From: an uncultured Leptolinea sp.
GTDB taxonomy: Bacteria; Chloroflexota; Anaerolineae; Anaerolineales; Anaerolineaceae
Assembly (NCBI GenBank): GCA_903828565.1
Contig: CAIKMQ010000043.1
Location: forward strand, 1 to 54,705
Direction of reading: 5' to 3'
DNA length: 54,705 nt
Shown here: positions 39,580 to 48,990 of the stretch, piece by piece
Numbering within the stretch: the stretch's first letter is position 1
Layout: each line of letters begins with the position of its first letter
Made by a program: the position numbers and the translations under genes
The notes under the pieces: model-generated
What the model saw: only the letters and a program-made list of their open reading frames with translations
Databases searched by the model: none
Told to the model about the DNA's origin: nothing

Positions 39580-40542
39580 CTATTGACGTAAAGCCCGTTG
39601 GCGGCCGTAGATGGAAATCAACATCAGCAGGGTTCCCCCCAGGACCATGCGGCGGACTGATTCCGGCATCTGCATGGTCGTCAGCAGGCTGGTGATCAGT
39701 GTCAACACGATCGCGCCGGACATGGTCCCCCAGTAACTACCCTTTCCGCCGGATAGCAGTGTACCACCGACAGCAACTGCTGCGATAGAAGGGAAGAGGT
39801 AAGGATCTCCCAGCGAGATAAAGACTACGCCGGTATTCCCGACCAGCAAAAAGCCGCCGATACCTGCCAGTGCGCCAGCGAGTGAATAGGTTGCCAAATT
39901 CATCCGCGGTACATGGATACCAGACAGGGTGGACGTGATGCGGTTCACGCCAATGGCAAATAGATTTCGCCCGAACGGAGTCCTTTCCAGCAGGAACCAC
40001 ATGAACAGCCCAAACACTACCCAGATGAGGATAGCGCCGGGGATCCCAAAGACAACCGGCCGGGCAATGATGCTCGTCATGATCGGTGCGACCTTGCCGC
40101 TTACATTGCCGTGGTTGAGGATGATGATCAACCCCTTCACCACACCAGCCATTCCCAGGGTCATCACAAAAGGCGAGATCTTTAAGTATGTGATCCCAAT
40201 GCCATTGACCAGTCCAATCAAGGCACCCACCAGGATGACAACCCCGATAGCTGGAAGCACCATGCTGTCGTTGCCTTTGATCATCACATATGCCAGAATG
40301 GCGGTCAATGTGACGACAGAACCGGCAGAAAGATCGATCCCTTCAGAACCGCTGATGATCACCAGTGTTTGGCCGGCTGCGATCACACCCAGAAAGACTG
40401 CCAGTCGCACAATGTTGGTAGCTTGCGCCCGGGCAATGCTCATATCACTACCGAAGCCGTTCGGTAATAGCCCGCTCAAAAGGAATAAGGTAACGGCAAG
40501 GATCAACGCTGCCGCAGGAGGTGAAATGCGTAGTTTCTTCAT
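39580..40542 (-). CDS. Sugar ABC transporter permease (RbsC/XylH type), second copy
   Basis: 320 residues from the ATG at 40542, which overlaps the stop of the previous permease (ATGA). About nine helices; GVIAAGQTLVIISGSEGIDLSAGS, ERTPFGRNLFAIGVN and AVAVGGTLLSGGKGSYWGT are hallmarks of BPD_transp_2 permeases. With the neighbouring permease it would form a heterodimeric channel. Confidence 0.9.
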   Translation of the reverse strand: MKKLRISPPAAALILAVTLFLLSGLLPNGFGSDMSIARAQATNIVRLAVFLGVIAAGQTLVIISGSEGIDLSAGSVVTLTAILAYVMIKGNDSMVLPAIGVVILVGALIGLVNGIGITYLKISPFVMTLGMAGVVKGLIIILNHGNVSGKVAPIMTSIIARPVVFGIPGAILIWVVFGLFMWFLLERTPFGRNLFAIGVNRITSTLSGIHVPRMNLATYSLAGALAGIGGFLLVGNTGVVFISLGDPYLFPSIAAVAVGGTLLSGGKGSYWGTMSGAIVLTLITSLLTTMQMPESVRRMVLGGTLLMLISIYGRQRALRQ

Positions 40543-41507
40543 TTTTTCCTCCCCTGGATGAGGTTCAACAGCCCGGGCAGAGCCAGAGCGATCACAATGA
40601 TCAAGGCATTGACGAATGTCTGCCACCAGGTATCGATATTGGCAAAGGAGATGATATTCATGATCATTTGCAATGTCATTGCGCCAATGATCGGCCCAGC
40701 AATGCCCCCGACACCTCCACTGAAAGCAGTCCCTCCAATAACTACCGCGGTCACCGAATTCAGGGTCATGGCAGAGCCGATATCAGCATTGCCCGACCCG
40801 GTGAGCATGCTCATAGCAATACCCGCAATGGCCGCCATCAGCCCGGAAATCACATAAGTGCTGAACTGAATGCCCACTACCGGAACGCCGGTTTCATAAG
40901 CGGCTTCGGCTTTTCCACCCACCGCATACAGATATCTCCCGTAGCGTGAATGGCGCAGGTAGTACCATCCCAGCAGGATGAGAACGATCACATAAATCGC
41001 CAGCGGTATGCCCAGCGGAGTGGTATTGCGGTACAGGCCGGATATAGCCTGAGGTATGCCGCCGCCAGGGTTGGGAAGGATATACAGAGCGATCCCAAAG
41101 AACAAGAAGCTGGTGGCATACGTGGTGATGATCGGCTGCAGCCGGAGGACAGAGACAAAAAAGCCGTTCAGCGAACCGGCTGCAAGGCCAGCCAAAAGGG
41201 ACAGCCCTACATATATCCACATCTTCTCCGGTGATCCGTTCAACCCTACCTGTGTAGCAAGAATGGTATTGACAATGGATAGGATTCCACCGACAGAGAT
41301 GTCGATCCCGCCGCCCAGTATAACCACTGCCTGGCCGACCGCCAGGATCATCAGAGGAAGGAATACCCTCATATTATTATTGAGGGATTCACGGGTAAAA
41401 AAAGTAGGCTGCAAAATGGCGTTGACAAGTATGGCAACAGAAAGCAAGATCAACGCGAACAGGAATGGATACCTGAGAAGCAGTTGGTTCCAGCGCCTCC
41501 TATTCAT
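40539..41507 (-). CDS. Sugar ABC transporter permease (RbsC/XylH type), first copy
   Basis: 322 residues from the ATG at 41507, preceded by AGAGGAGG; it overlaps the ATPase gene by 8 bp. LAVGQAVVILGGGIDISVGG, LRHSRYGRYLYAVGGKAEAA and AVVIGGTAFSGGVGG identify the family. It is paired with the second permease. Confidence 0.9.
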   Translation of the reverse strand: MNRRRWNQLLLRYPFLFALILLSVAILVNAILQPTFFTRESLNNNMRVFLPLMILAVGQAVVILGGGIDISVGGILSIVNTILATQVGLNGSPEKMWIYVGLSLLAGLAAGSLNGFFVSVLRLQPIITTYATSFLFFGIALYILPNPGGGIPQAISGLYRNTTPLGIPLAIYVIVLILLGWYYLRHSRYGRYLYAVGGKAEAAYETGVPVVGIQFSTYVISGLMAAIAGIAMSMLTGSGNADIGSAMTLNSVTAVVIGGTAFSGGVGGIAGPIIGAMTLQMIMNIISFANIDTWWQTFVNALIIVIALALPGLLNLIQGRKK

Positions 41508-43023
41508 GCTGTTCCTCCTCTGAGGCACCCAGGCTGGCAGCAACCAGGTTACGTTTCGTGATCATCCTGTCCACCAGTTCGGTCCGAATATTACCGTCAT
41601 GCATCACCAGAATACGATCGCACAGGCCAACCAGCTCTTCGTCATCACTGCTATAGAAAATAATCGTCTTCCCTTCATCACACAGGTTCGCCAGCAGTTT
41701 ATAGAATTCCGCTTTGGTGCCGACATCCACCCCTTTGGTGGGATCATCCAACAGCAGCAGCTGCGGTTTTCGTTTCAACCATTTACCTATGACCACCTTC
41801 TGGGCGTTTCCACCCGAAAGGCTGCTGACAGGCTCATCCAATCCAGCCATTTTCAAATTTAGGCTTTCACCGACACCAACAGCCACTTCATGCGCTTTTT
41901 TCATGCGTGTTGGCACGCCAAATTCCTTCCAGGATGGCAGCAGGATATTTTCAAGAATGGATCGGATATAGAGTAAACCCTCTTTACCCCGATCTCCAGG
42001 CACAAAAGCCGTGCGGTCTTTGATGGCATCCGCCGGGTGACGGTAATGGACATCCTTGCCCAGGATGTTGATCGTGCCATGATAATGGATATAGCCAAAG
42101 ATGGATCGCAGTAATTCCCGCTGCCCCTGCCCCATCAACCCGCCCAAGCCTAATAACTCGCCGCGGCGGACTTGCAGATTAACCCCACGGAGGACATCCG
42201 TGGCGAGCGCATTCACAGTCAAATAGACCGGTTTCTGTGCCAACTCTTTCGCGCCTGCCCGGTTCTGCCGGGCATGGGTGAACACAGAAGCCTTTTCGAT
42301 CATTAAATTCACTAATTCTTTTTCGGTCACTTCTTTGATCTTGCCGCTGCCTACCGTTTTGCCGTTGCGGAGGACCGAGTAAGTATCCGCAATGCGGAAG
42401 ATCTCTTCCATCCGGTGCGAGACAAAAATGATGGCTTTCCCGGATAGTTTCCAGGTGGCAACCAGTTCAAAAAGCCGGGATACCTGACGGCTATCCAGAC
42501 TGGCGGTAGCTTCATCCAGGATTAGGATCCGCGGATCCACACTGATAGCTTTCAGGATCTCAATAATCTGCTTCTCGTCCGGTTGAAGTGAACTAACTGA
42601 GACATCAGGTGTAAGCTCTGTTTTGAATGTACCTTCAAAAAGCTTCAACAGACGTTTTGTCCGTTCAGTTACCTCTTTTTGGTCCACAGTGCCGGTGGGA
42701 TGAAGGGGTTCCCTCGTTAGCCATATATTTTCAGCAATGGACATCTGCGGTATCAGGCTCAATTCTTGGAAAACAGTCGCAATTCCCATTTTTCGGGCAG
42801 CCTGCGGCGAGGGGAATTGCACGGGTACTCCATCAAGGAGTAGTTGCCCTCCATCGAGGACAACTACTCCATTGATGATCTTACTGAGCGTGCTTTTGCC
42901 ACTACCGTTCGCCCCTACCAGCGCTACGACTTCCCCTGAACTGACTTCCAGGTTTCCATCCGAGAGCGCAATAACACCGCCATAGCGCTTAACGATATTT
43001 TGGGCAGAAAGCAGCACGGTCAT
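41500..43023 (-). CDS. Sugar ABC transporter ATPase with two nucleotide-binding domains
   Basis: 507 residues, RbsA/MglA/XylG type. The first domain has VALVGANGSGKST and an ILDEATASLDSRQ Walker B; the second has the degenerate P-loop GLGGLMGQGQREL with LSGGNAQKVVIGKW and LLLDDPTKGVDVG, the usual asymmetry of this family. It powers uptake through the two permeases. Confidence 0.94.
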   Translation of the reverse strand: MTVLLSAQNIVKRYGGVIALSDGNLEVSSGEVVALVGANGSGKSTLSKIINGVVVLDGGQLLLDGVPVQFPSPQAARKMGIATVFQELSLIPQMSIAENIWLTREPLHPTGTVDQKEVTERTKRLLKLFEGTFKTELTPDVSVSSLQPDEKQIIEILKAISVDPRILILDEATASLDSRQVSRLFELVATWKLSGKAIIFVSHRMEEIFRIADTYSVLRNGKTVGSGKIKEVTEKELVNLMIEKASVFTHARQNRAGAKELAQKPVYLTVNALATDVLRGVNLQVRRGELLGLGGLMGQGQRELLRSIFGYIHYHGTINILGKDVHYRHPADAIKDRTAFVPGDRGKEGLLYIRSILENILLPSWKEFGVPTRMKKAHEVAVGVGESLNLKMAGLDEPVSSLSGGNAQKVVIGKWLKRKPQLLLLDDPTKGVDVGTKAEFYKLLANLCDEGKTIIFYSSDDEELVGLCDRILVMHDGNIRTELVDRMITKRNLVAASLGASEEEQHE

Positions 43024-43027
43024 AGGC

Positions 43028-44146
43028 TTACTTTACGAAGTATGCATCCAGGACTTCCTGATCGGTCATGATGTTGTCGATCAGGTAGGTCTCGGGTTTA
43101 TCCTGGCACAGGGTGACTGCATCCTGCAGGTTGTCTTTGGTGACTGCGGTAACCAGCGGAATCACGAAGGACAATCCATTCGTTCCACCCAGCTTGCTCT
43201 CGTCCAGCTTCTTGCCCATCAGCAGATTGACGGCAATGCGCAGGCCGGTCGGGGATACACCAGGGTGATTCGCGACTGCGATCGTCTCGAAATCGGGGTG
43301 TGTCGCCAGTACTTCGGTCCACAGGTTGATAAACTGGCAGCGGGCTTCGCCTACACCCACCGGGAACTTGGCAGGGTTTGCAGCCAGTACGGCCTGCAAT
43401 GCACCAATCGCCATACCATCCTGGGTCCAGTAACCATCCAGGGTCGGGTAGGCAGCCAGGAAGTTCGACATGACCTGCTGGCCAGTCGCTTCGTCCCACT
43501 TGCCGGTATCCTTCGCCAGTACCTGCATCTCAGGATAGTTCGCCAAAACTTCGTCCACGCCTTCCATGCGGACTACGTTCGCCGGATGGCCAGGGAAGCC
43601 TTCGATCTCTACGATGCTGCCCTTGCCGCCCATCTTCTCTGCCAACCACTGCGCTGAGGTCTTCGCCCATTCCTTCTGGTCGATGCCTACGTTGTACACG
43701 CCATTGGCTGCCAGTTCCTGATCCACAGAAATCACCAGGATGCCCTTCGCCACGGCTTCTTCCAGCGTGGCGTTCAAGCCGGTGACATCACCCGGATTTA
43801 CCAGGATGGCATCTACGCCCTTGCTCATCAGGTTCTGCAACTGCTGGATCTGGCCGGCGGTATCGGTGTCGGCAGATTCGATCACCAGTTCTGTGGTGAT
43901 GCCCTGATCCATGTATTCTTTGTTTACTTCCTGCAGCTCAGAAATCATCTGCGTCCGGTATTCGGAGCTGATGAAAGAGTTGGAGATGCCGATGGTGAAT
44001 ACTTTGGCTTCTGCGGCTGGCTGAGCGGGGGCTTCAGCGGGGGCAGCGGGTGCTTCCGGAGCCGCGGCGGGGGCTGGAGTGCAGGCTCCCAATACCATGG
44101 CGAACAATAGGATGGCGCTCAATACGCCAAATAGCTTCTTAGACAT
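43028..44146 (-). CDS. Sugar-binding lipoprotein (periplasmic-binding protein 4 type)
   Basis: 372 residues. Lipobox in VLGACTP, then a Pro/Ala-rich linker (about 24-47) and the binding fold: ISNSFISSEYRTQMISEL, AILVNPGDVTGLNATLEEA, VISVDQELA, GYWTQDGMAIGALQAV. It is related to ribose/xylose/inositol-binding proteins. First gene of the eleven-gene sugar operon. Its leader (44147-44250) contains AGAGGAGA before the ATG and AAAGGAGG further up but no definite promoter. Confidence 0.92.
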   Translation of the reverse strand: MSKKLFGVLSAILLFAMVLGACTPAPAAAPEAPAAPAEAPAQPAAEAKVFTIGISNSFISSEYRTQMISELQEVNKEYMDQGITTELVIESADTDTAGQIQQLQNLMSKGVDAILVNPGDVTGLNATLEEAVAKGILVISVDQELAANGVYNVGIDQKEWAKTSAQWLAEKMGGKGSIVEIEGFPGHPANVVRMEGVDEVLANYPEMQVLAKDTGKWDEATGQQVMSNFLAAYPTLDGYWTQDGMAIGALQAVLAANPAKFPVGVGEARCQFINLWTEVLATHPDFETIAVANHPGVSPTGLRIAVNLLMGKKLDESKLGGTNGLSFVIPLVTAVTKDNLQDAVTLCQDKPETYLIDNIMTDQEVLDAYFVK

Positions 44147-44250
44147 GTAATCTCCTCTCAGTGATAAATAACTAGGGTATTATGTACTGCTGAATCACTT
44201 TTCTCTTACACCCACCTCCTTTCGTTTTGAGGTTTTAATATCTTTCACGA

Positions 44251-45510
44251 TCAATTCCCGCATGGGTCGTCCACCATAAACAAGTGATCCAAAGCCAGGG
44301 ATATTGCCCCAATAACACCGATCGTCGGTCCGGTTTGGGAAAAAGAAATATCCAGGTGCGCAGTTGCGAGTGGTAACGAGCGGCGTAAAACAGCACGCTT
44401 GATCGCGATCAGTAGGTAATTTCCAAAGTTTGCTATACCTCCCGTAATGAAAACATGGCTGGGATTAAAGAAATTGATCAACCCGGCCAGCACATCACCG
44501 ATCATCTTTCCACTGGCGCGGATGATCTCTAATGAAGCTTCGTCCCCTTCACGGCAGGCATAGTTCACATCTTCAGGTGTCAGAACACCGCCGTTCTTAT
44601 CCATCAAAGAGTTCAGAAGCGCGCTCTTACCTTCTCTTGCAGCCTGCATGGCTTTTTCAGCGATCGCAGGCCCGGCAGCCATTGCCTCCAGGCAGCCGCG
44701 ATTGCCGCATCGGCAGATCGGGCCGTTTTGATCTGCGCAAATATGTCCGATATCACCCGCGGAGCCATCACTACCGCGGTGTATCCTGCGGTTCGCCATG
44801 ATTCCACAGCCGATACCGGTACCCACTTTGATCAACAGGAAGTGATCCACGTTTTCCGCGCCGCCGGAGCGCTGCTCGCCGACGGCCATGATGTTCACAT
44901 CATTGTCTACAACGACGAAAGCGGAGAAAAATGATTTTTGAAAGAACGCCCGAATCGGGAAAGCTTCCCACCCGGGCATGAGGGGAGGTGCCACCACCAC
45001 GCCGCGGCTGAAATCCACCGGCCCGGGAACGCCAACCCCAATACCCAGGATCTGCCCGGGGTGGATGTTGTGTGCGGTAGCGAGGCGCAGCAGGATCCGG
45101 GTGCAATCATTCAGAAAATCCTCCGGCCCTTTGCGGACATCCGAAGGTTCTGCAACGATTCCGATGATCGTGCCATTCAGGTCGGAGATTGCGATCTCAA
45201 CACTGGTTGCGCCGATGTCAATTCCGGCTATGTAACCCAGTAAGCCATTAATACGCAAAAGGCGCGGCTTACGCCCGCCTCGCGACATGCCATCCCCGTG
45301 TTCCTGAAGATACCCCTTTTCGACCAGGTTGTTGACCACCTGCGATGTTTTTGCCCTGGACCAGCCGGTGATCTCTGAGACCTCGACCCGGGACACCTGT
45401 TTCTGGTTCCTTAATAAACGCATGACCACAGCTTCAGTCGGGCTGATGAGGACCGGTGCGGACAGTGTGCCTTGCTTTGATATCACGGTTCTTTTCACTC
45501 GCTTGATCAA
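44251..45510 (-). CDS. ROK family transcriptional regulator (NagC/XylR type)
   Basis: 419 residues. An N-terminal winged helix-turn-helix (VSRVEVSEITGWSRAKTSQV, then VNNLVEKGYLQE) is followed by a ROK domain with IAGIDIGATSVEIAI, VDNDVNIMAVGE and zinc site CRCGNRGCLEAMAAG. Such proteins repress sugar operons and are released by the sugar. The start codon is TTG at 45510 with no strong SD; GTG at 45498 is an alternative. Its own promoter contains a matching operator, so it is probably autoregulated and may control the sugar operon that begins 104 bp downstream. Confidence 0.92.
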   Translation of the reverse strand: MIKRVKRTVISKQGTLSAPVLISPTEAVVMRLLRNQKQVSRVEVSEITGWSRAKTSQVVNNLVEKGYLQEHGDGMSRGGRKPRLLRINGLLGYIAGIDIGATSVEIAISDLNGTIIGIVAEPSDVRKGPEDFLNDCTRILLRLATAHNIHPGQILGIGVGVPGPVDFSRGVVVAPPLMPGWEAFPIRAFFQKSFFSAFVVVDNDVNIMAVGEQRSGGAENVDHFLLIKVGTGIGCGIMANRRIHRGSDGSAGDIGHICADQNGPICRCGNRGCLEAMAAGPAIAEKAMQAAREGKSALLNSLMDKNGGVLTPEDVNYACREGDEASLEIIRASGKMIGDVLAGLINFFNPSHVFITGGIANFGNYLLIAIKRAVLRRSLPLATAHLDISFSQTGPTIGVIGAISLALDHLFMVDDPCGN

Positions 45511-45550
45511 AGGGATGGAGCCAGAAGGCAGGGTGCCTGTGGTATTTATA

Positions 45551-45636
45551 ACTATATCAAGTGTACTTGGTTAGAGCAATGATTCAGTTATGCCATTTCG
45601 TTAATAACTTGGTTTATCTAGTGTACTAAGTCAGAG
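45551..45636 (-). promoter_or_regulatory. Promoter and two operator boxes of the ROK regulator
   Basis: On the minus strand TTGCTC (45579-45574) and TATAGT (45556-45551) are 17 bp apart. A box CTCTAACCAAGTACACTTGA fills the spacer; a second, CTCTGACTTAGTACACTAGA, lies 60 bp upstream (centre near 45627). The two agree at 16 of 20 positions with a common AGTACACT core. Placement between -35 and -10 is that of a repressor site. Confidence 0.75.
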
Positions 45637-45656
45637 GTTTGGACCTTCAATTATCC

Positions 45657-46856
45657 CTAACTCTGCTGGATCTTCTGGGATATCTCGCCGGTGACCTTGT
45701 GTTTCAGAATGAACTTCAGGTTGCCGTTGGGCATGCGCTCTTCCTTGATCAGGTAATTCTCCGTGTCATAGTCTTTCAGCGCTGCTTTCTCTTCATCCAT
45801 TACACCGCTGCTGCGCCAGTCCACAATATCCACCGGCTCCCACTTCTTCGTTTCGGCAGCTTTATAGCAGGCATCGATTATGGCATTGACAATATAGCCG
45901 TCATAGAAGGTTTCCATCGGCGCCCGGCCGCTATCCATGGCATTGAACATATCCAGGAACATCTCTACATACCCCAGAGAACCGATCTCGTCCCCGACAG
46001 GGTACATCCAGCCGGTATCCCCTTCAGCCTTCTCCGCCACATAACCACCCTGGCCGACATTACTGAACATTTCAAAACCGGTACGTAGCCAGTGATTCAG
46101 CCAGATGGTTCCCTCTGTGCCGGAGATCTCATCTCGCAGGTCCATGCCACCGCGGAACGTCCAACTGACCTCGAATTGCCCGATAGCGCCGCTTTCATAG
46201 CGGACCAGGCCGACCGCGTGGTCTTCTGTGTCGATTGGGTGAACCTGGGTATCAGCCCAGCAGGTCACTTCCAGCGGACGATGCGCTTTACCGATGAAGC
46301 TGCGACCGATCTCAATGCAGTGGCAGCCCATATCTACGATGGCGCCGCCACCAGATAGTTTCTTGTTCCAGAACCAGTCACTGTGCGGGCCGGCATGAGT
46401 TTCACGTGAACGCGCCCAGAGCACCTTGCCCAGCGCCCCCTTGTGGGCGGATTGCAGCGCTTTGAGAGTCTTGGGGGTGTACACCAAGTCTTCCAGGTAT
46501 CCGTGAAAAACGCCGGCTTTCTCCACTGCGCGCAGCATTTCCAGCGCTTCGGCCGCATTCGTGCCCAACGGTTTGGTGCAAAGGACAGCCTTGCCAGCTT
46601 TCGCAGCGACCAGCACGGCTTTTTTGTGCAGGTAATTCGGCAGGCCGATTATGACTGTATCTACTTCAGGATCATTGACTGCCTTCTCAATATCGGAGGT
46701 CCAGCGGGGAATACCGAATTCCTGAGCGAACTTGCGTGCTTCTTCATCTTCCGCAGCGCATACCACCCTAATCTCATCCTTGCCACGATACTTCAGCAAA
46801 CTCATGGTATAGAAGCGGCCGATCAACCCGGTTCCCAACATGGCAATCTTGTGCAT
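45657..46856 (-). CDS. Gfo/Idh/MocA family oxidoreductase, copy C
   Basis: 399 residues. [26 protein letters not shown] (TKP replaces the usual EKP but keeps the Lys), [20 protein letters not shown] with the conserved His, and a 45-residue C-terminal extension rich in charged residues. It is transcribed divergently from the URO-D gene with a strong promoter flanked by operator boxes. It ends upstream of the ROK regulator promoter. Confidence 0.9.
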   Translation of the reverse strand: MHKIAMLGTGLIGRFYTMSLLKYRGKDEIRVVCAAEDEEARKFAQEFGIPRWTSDIEKAVNDPEVDTVIIGLPNYLHKKAVLVAAKAGKAVLCTKPLGTNAAEALEMLRAVEKAGVFHGYLEDLVYTPKTLKALQSAHKGALGKVLWARSRETHAGPHSDWFWNKKLSGGGAIVDMGCHCIEIGRSFIGKAHRPLEVTCWADTQVHPIDTEDHAVGLVRYESGAIGQFEVSWTFRGGMDLRDEISGTEGTIWLNHWLRTGFEMFSNVGQGGYVAEKAEGDTGWMYPVGDEIGSLGYVEMFLDMFNAMDSGRAPMETFYDGYIVNAIIDACYKAAETKKWEPVDIVDWRSSGVMDEEKAALKDYDTENYLIKEERMPNGNLKFILKHKVTGEISQKIQQS

Positions 46857-46891
46857 CGTGTTCCTCCATTAAAAATAAATGAGATGCACCG

Positions 46892-46968
46892 ATTATACGG
46901 GATGGATAAATATGAGTCAATTGTACGCACATTAAAACATTATGTTAAAATTGTCCTAATGTGCGTAC
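46892..46968. promoter_or_regulatory. Divergent promoters with a perfect inverted operator pair
   Basis: GTACGCACATTA (46923-46934) and TAATGTGCGTAC (46957-46968) are perfect 12-bp inverted copies 22 bp apart. Minus promoter: TTGACT (46920-46915), 17 bp, TATAAT (46897-46892) for Gfo copy C. Plus promoter candidate: TTGTAC (46921-46926), 18 bp, TTAAAA (46945-46950) for the URO-D gene. Each box is itself quasi-palindromic (TGT-4-ACA), as expected for a GntR/HutC dimer, and a HutC-type gene lies in the plus operon. Confidence 0.8.
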
Positions 46969-46989
46969 ATTTCAGATGAAGGATTTGAC

Positions 46990-48144
46990 ATGCCAACCAT
47001 GACTCCCCGCCAGCGGGTTCACGCTGCGATCTCACACCAGGAACCGGACACCCTTCCTACCGCGCTCTGCGGAGGACCTTACGGCGTGGTGGACGAGCTT
47101 TACTTCAAACTCTTGCAGCATTACGGGTTGGGTCAGCCGGTCACACCCTTCCGCAGCGGACACAGCATCTCATACATGGATGACCGCCTGTTGGACGCGC
47201 TCGGCACCGACCTGCGCTACTGCTGGCCGGGGCTGCTGCCCAATAGCCCGATTCACCCCGCCGCGGATGGGCAGACATTGCTGGATTCGTACGGCCAGGT
47301 TTGGAACCGGGCAGAACCATATTACTACGCAGGAACCGGCATTCTGGAGGAAAGCACCTCCATCGCGGATTTTGACAACCTGGTGAACTGGCCGGACCCA
47401 ACGGAGCCGCACTGGATGACCGGTGTAGCCGAGCGCGCGAAAACCCTGCATGAAAGCACGGATTTCTTCGTGGTGATGCGGATGGTCTCATCCCACGGCC
47501 CTTTCCAGACTGCCTGCGATCTGCGCGGCACGGAAAACTTCCTCATGGATATGTCGCTGGATCCCGACAACGCGCTCGCGCTGCTGGAGAGGGTCACCAC
47601 GGTGTTGGAAGGGCTGCTGCTGCAAGCGATGCATGCCGGCGGGAAATACTTCGATATGATCGAACTGCCCGGGGATGATTACGCCGGCACGACCGGCACG
47701 ATCATGTCACCCGTTATGTTCCGCCGCTTCATTACCCCCTGCATCTCCCGCCTGGTACATGCCATCCGATCGGTCAACCCGCAGGTGAAGATCATGCTCC
47801 ACAGCGACGGCGCGCTGACTCGCTTCATCCCCGAGATCATCGCGCTGGGGATCGATGTGCTTCACCCGCTCGAACCGCTGCAGGCGACAGACCTGGCCGC
47901 GGTCAAGCAGCAGTACGGCAGCCAGGTGGCTTTTTTAGGCGGGGTGGATATCACCACCGCCATGCGCGGCAGCCGGGAGGATGTGCAGCGCGAGGTGCAG
48001 ACCCGCGTGGATCAGCTGGCTCGCGGCGGCGGGTATATTCTAGCGCCTTCCAACCACCTGCAGGCGGATGTTCCCGCAGAAAACGTGGCCACGCTTTTTG
48101 AAGCTGCCCGTATAATTGGGAAATATCCCATCACACAAGCCTGA
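46990..48144 (+). CDS. Uroporphyrinogen decarboxylase superfamily protein
   Basis: 384 residues. PRQRVHAAISHQEPDTLPT at the N-terminus, IELPGDDYAGTTGTIMSP, KIMLHSDGALTRFIPEIIAL, GIDVLHPLEP and VAFLGGVDITTAM fit the URO-D/MtaA barrel family. Members include haem enzymes and corrinoid or coenzyme M methyltransferases, but similar proteins are common in carbohydrate clusters with no known activity. The zinc-ligand pattern of methyltransferases (HxCxn-C) is not obvious. A haem role is unlikely in this setting. It is followed 4 bp later by a GntR gene. Confidence 0.82.
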   Translation: MPTMTPRQRVHAAISHQEPDTLPTALCGGPYGVVDELYFKLLQHYGLGQPVTPFRSGHSISYMDDRLLDALGTDLRYCWPGLLPNSPIHPAADGQTLLDSYGQVWNRAEPYYYAGTGILEESTSIADFDNLVNWPDPTEPHWMTGVAERAKTLHESTDFFVVMRMVSSHGPFQTACDLRGTENFLMDMSLDPDNALALLERVTTVLEGLLLQAMHAGGKYFDMIELPGDDYAGTTGTIMSPVMFRRFITPCISRLVHAIRSVNPQVKIMLHSDGALTRFIPEIIALGIDVLHPLEPLQATDLAAVKQQYGSQVAFLGGVDITTAMRGSREDVQREVQTRVDQLARGGGYILAPSNHLQADVPAENVATLFEAARIIGKYPITQA

Positions 48145-48147
48145 GGT

Positions 48148-48912
48148 ATGAACCTGAACGATCAACCCGGTTTCATTTACTCTCAACCAGACCCCACCAG
48201 CCCGGTACCTCTTTATCATCAGGTCTACTTGGACCTGCGCAATGCCATCCAAAACGGAGATCTGCAGCCCGGAGCCATGCTCCCGCCCGAGGTGGAGATC
48301 TGCCAGTCTTACAATGTGGGACGGCAGACCATCCGCAAGGCGATTGCCCGGCTGGTGGATGAAGACCTGGTAGAACGGTTCCCCGGCCGCGGTTCTTACG
48401 TGCGTGAACGACCGCGGCACATCCAGTTTCTACTGGACCGCAGTTTCAGCCAGCAAATGCTGGAGCTGGGGATCGTACCGCAGTCCCGCCTGATCAGCCA
48501 TGAAGTCGGACGGGTGACCTCTCAGGCTGGCGTATTGCGCCCGTATCACGGCCAGCCCTGCCTGCTGCTGGAGCGCCTGCGCCTCGGTAATTCAGAGCCG
48601 GTCTGCCACCAGCTCAGCACCATCCTGATCAGCCGCTGCCCGAACCTGCCGGATGAAGACATAGCCGGGCAATCACTTTATGACACCCTGGCCAACCGTT
48701 ACAAGCTTGCCATCCAGCGTATCGATCATATCGTCCGTGCCGTCGCTGCGGATGAATACCACGCCGACCTGCTGGACGTGCTGGAAAACACCCCGCTGTT
48801 ATTTGTCGCCACCTCCGCTTACCTGGCGGACGGCGAGTTGATCGAGTTCTCTACCAGCTATTACCGCGCCGACCGCTACGAATACTCCACCACCCAGACG
48901 ATTGCGAGGTAG
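48148..48912 (+). CDS. GntR/HutC family transcriptional regulator
   Basis: 254 residues. Winged helix at about 20-85 (QPGAMLPPEVEICQSYNVGR, then QTIRKAIARLVDEDLVERFP) and a UTRA ligand-binding domain from about 95 to 245 (LLLERLRLG, then VCHQLSTILI, then FSTSYYRADRYEY). It is translated directly after the URO-D gene (GAGGTATG). It probably binds the inverted boxes at 46923-46968 and responds to a sugar or sugar phosphate. Confidence 0.92.
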   Translation: MNLNDQPGFIYSQPDPTSPVPLYHQVYLDLRNAIQNGDLQPGAMLPPEVEICQSYNVGRQTIRKAIARLVDEDLVERFPGRGSYVRERPRHIQFLLDRSFSQQMLELGIVPQSRLISHEVGRVTSQAGVLRPYHGQPCLLLERLRLGNSEPVCHQLSTILISRCPNLPDEDIAGQSLYDTLANRYKLAIQRIDHIVRAVAADEYHADLLDVLENTPLLFVATSAYLADGELIEFSTSYYRADRYEYSTTQTIAR

Positions 48913-48990
48913 GGGGGGATTGTAAATAGCTGCAATAACCTGGCCAATGAAACCAGGTACTGCCTGGGAGTTGAAATACCTGGCAACACC

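Noticed and set aside
48913-48990. Terminator between the GntR gene and hsdR
   Set aside because: Only a weak CCTGG/CCAGG pair near 48940 without a T-run was found, too little to call.
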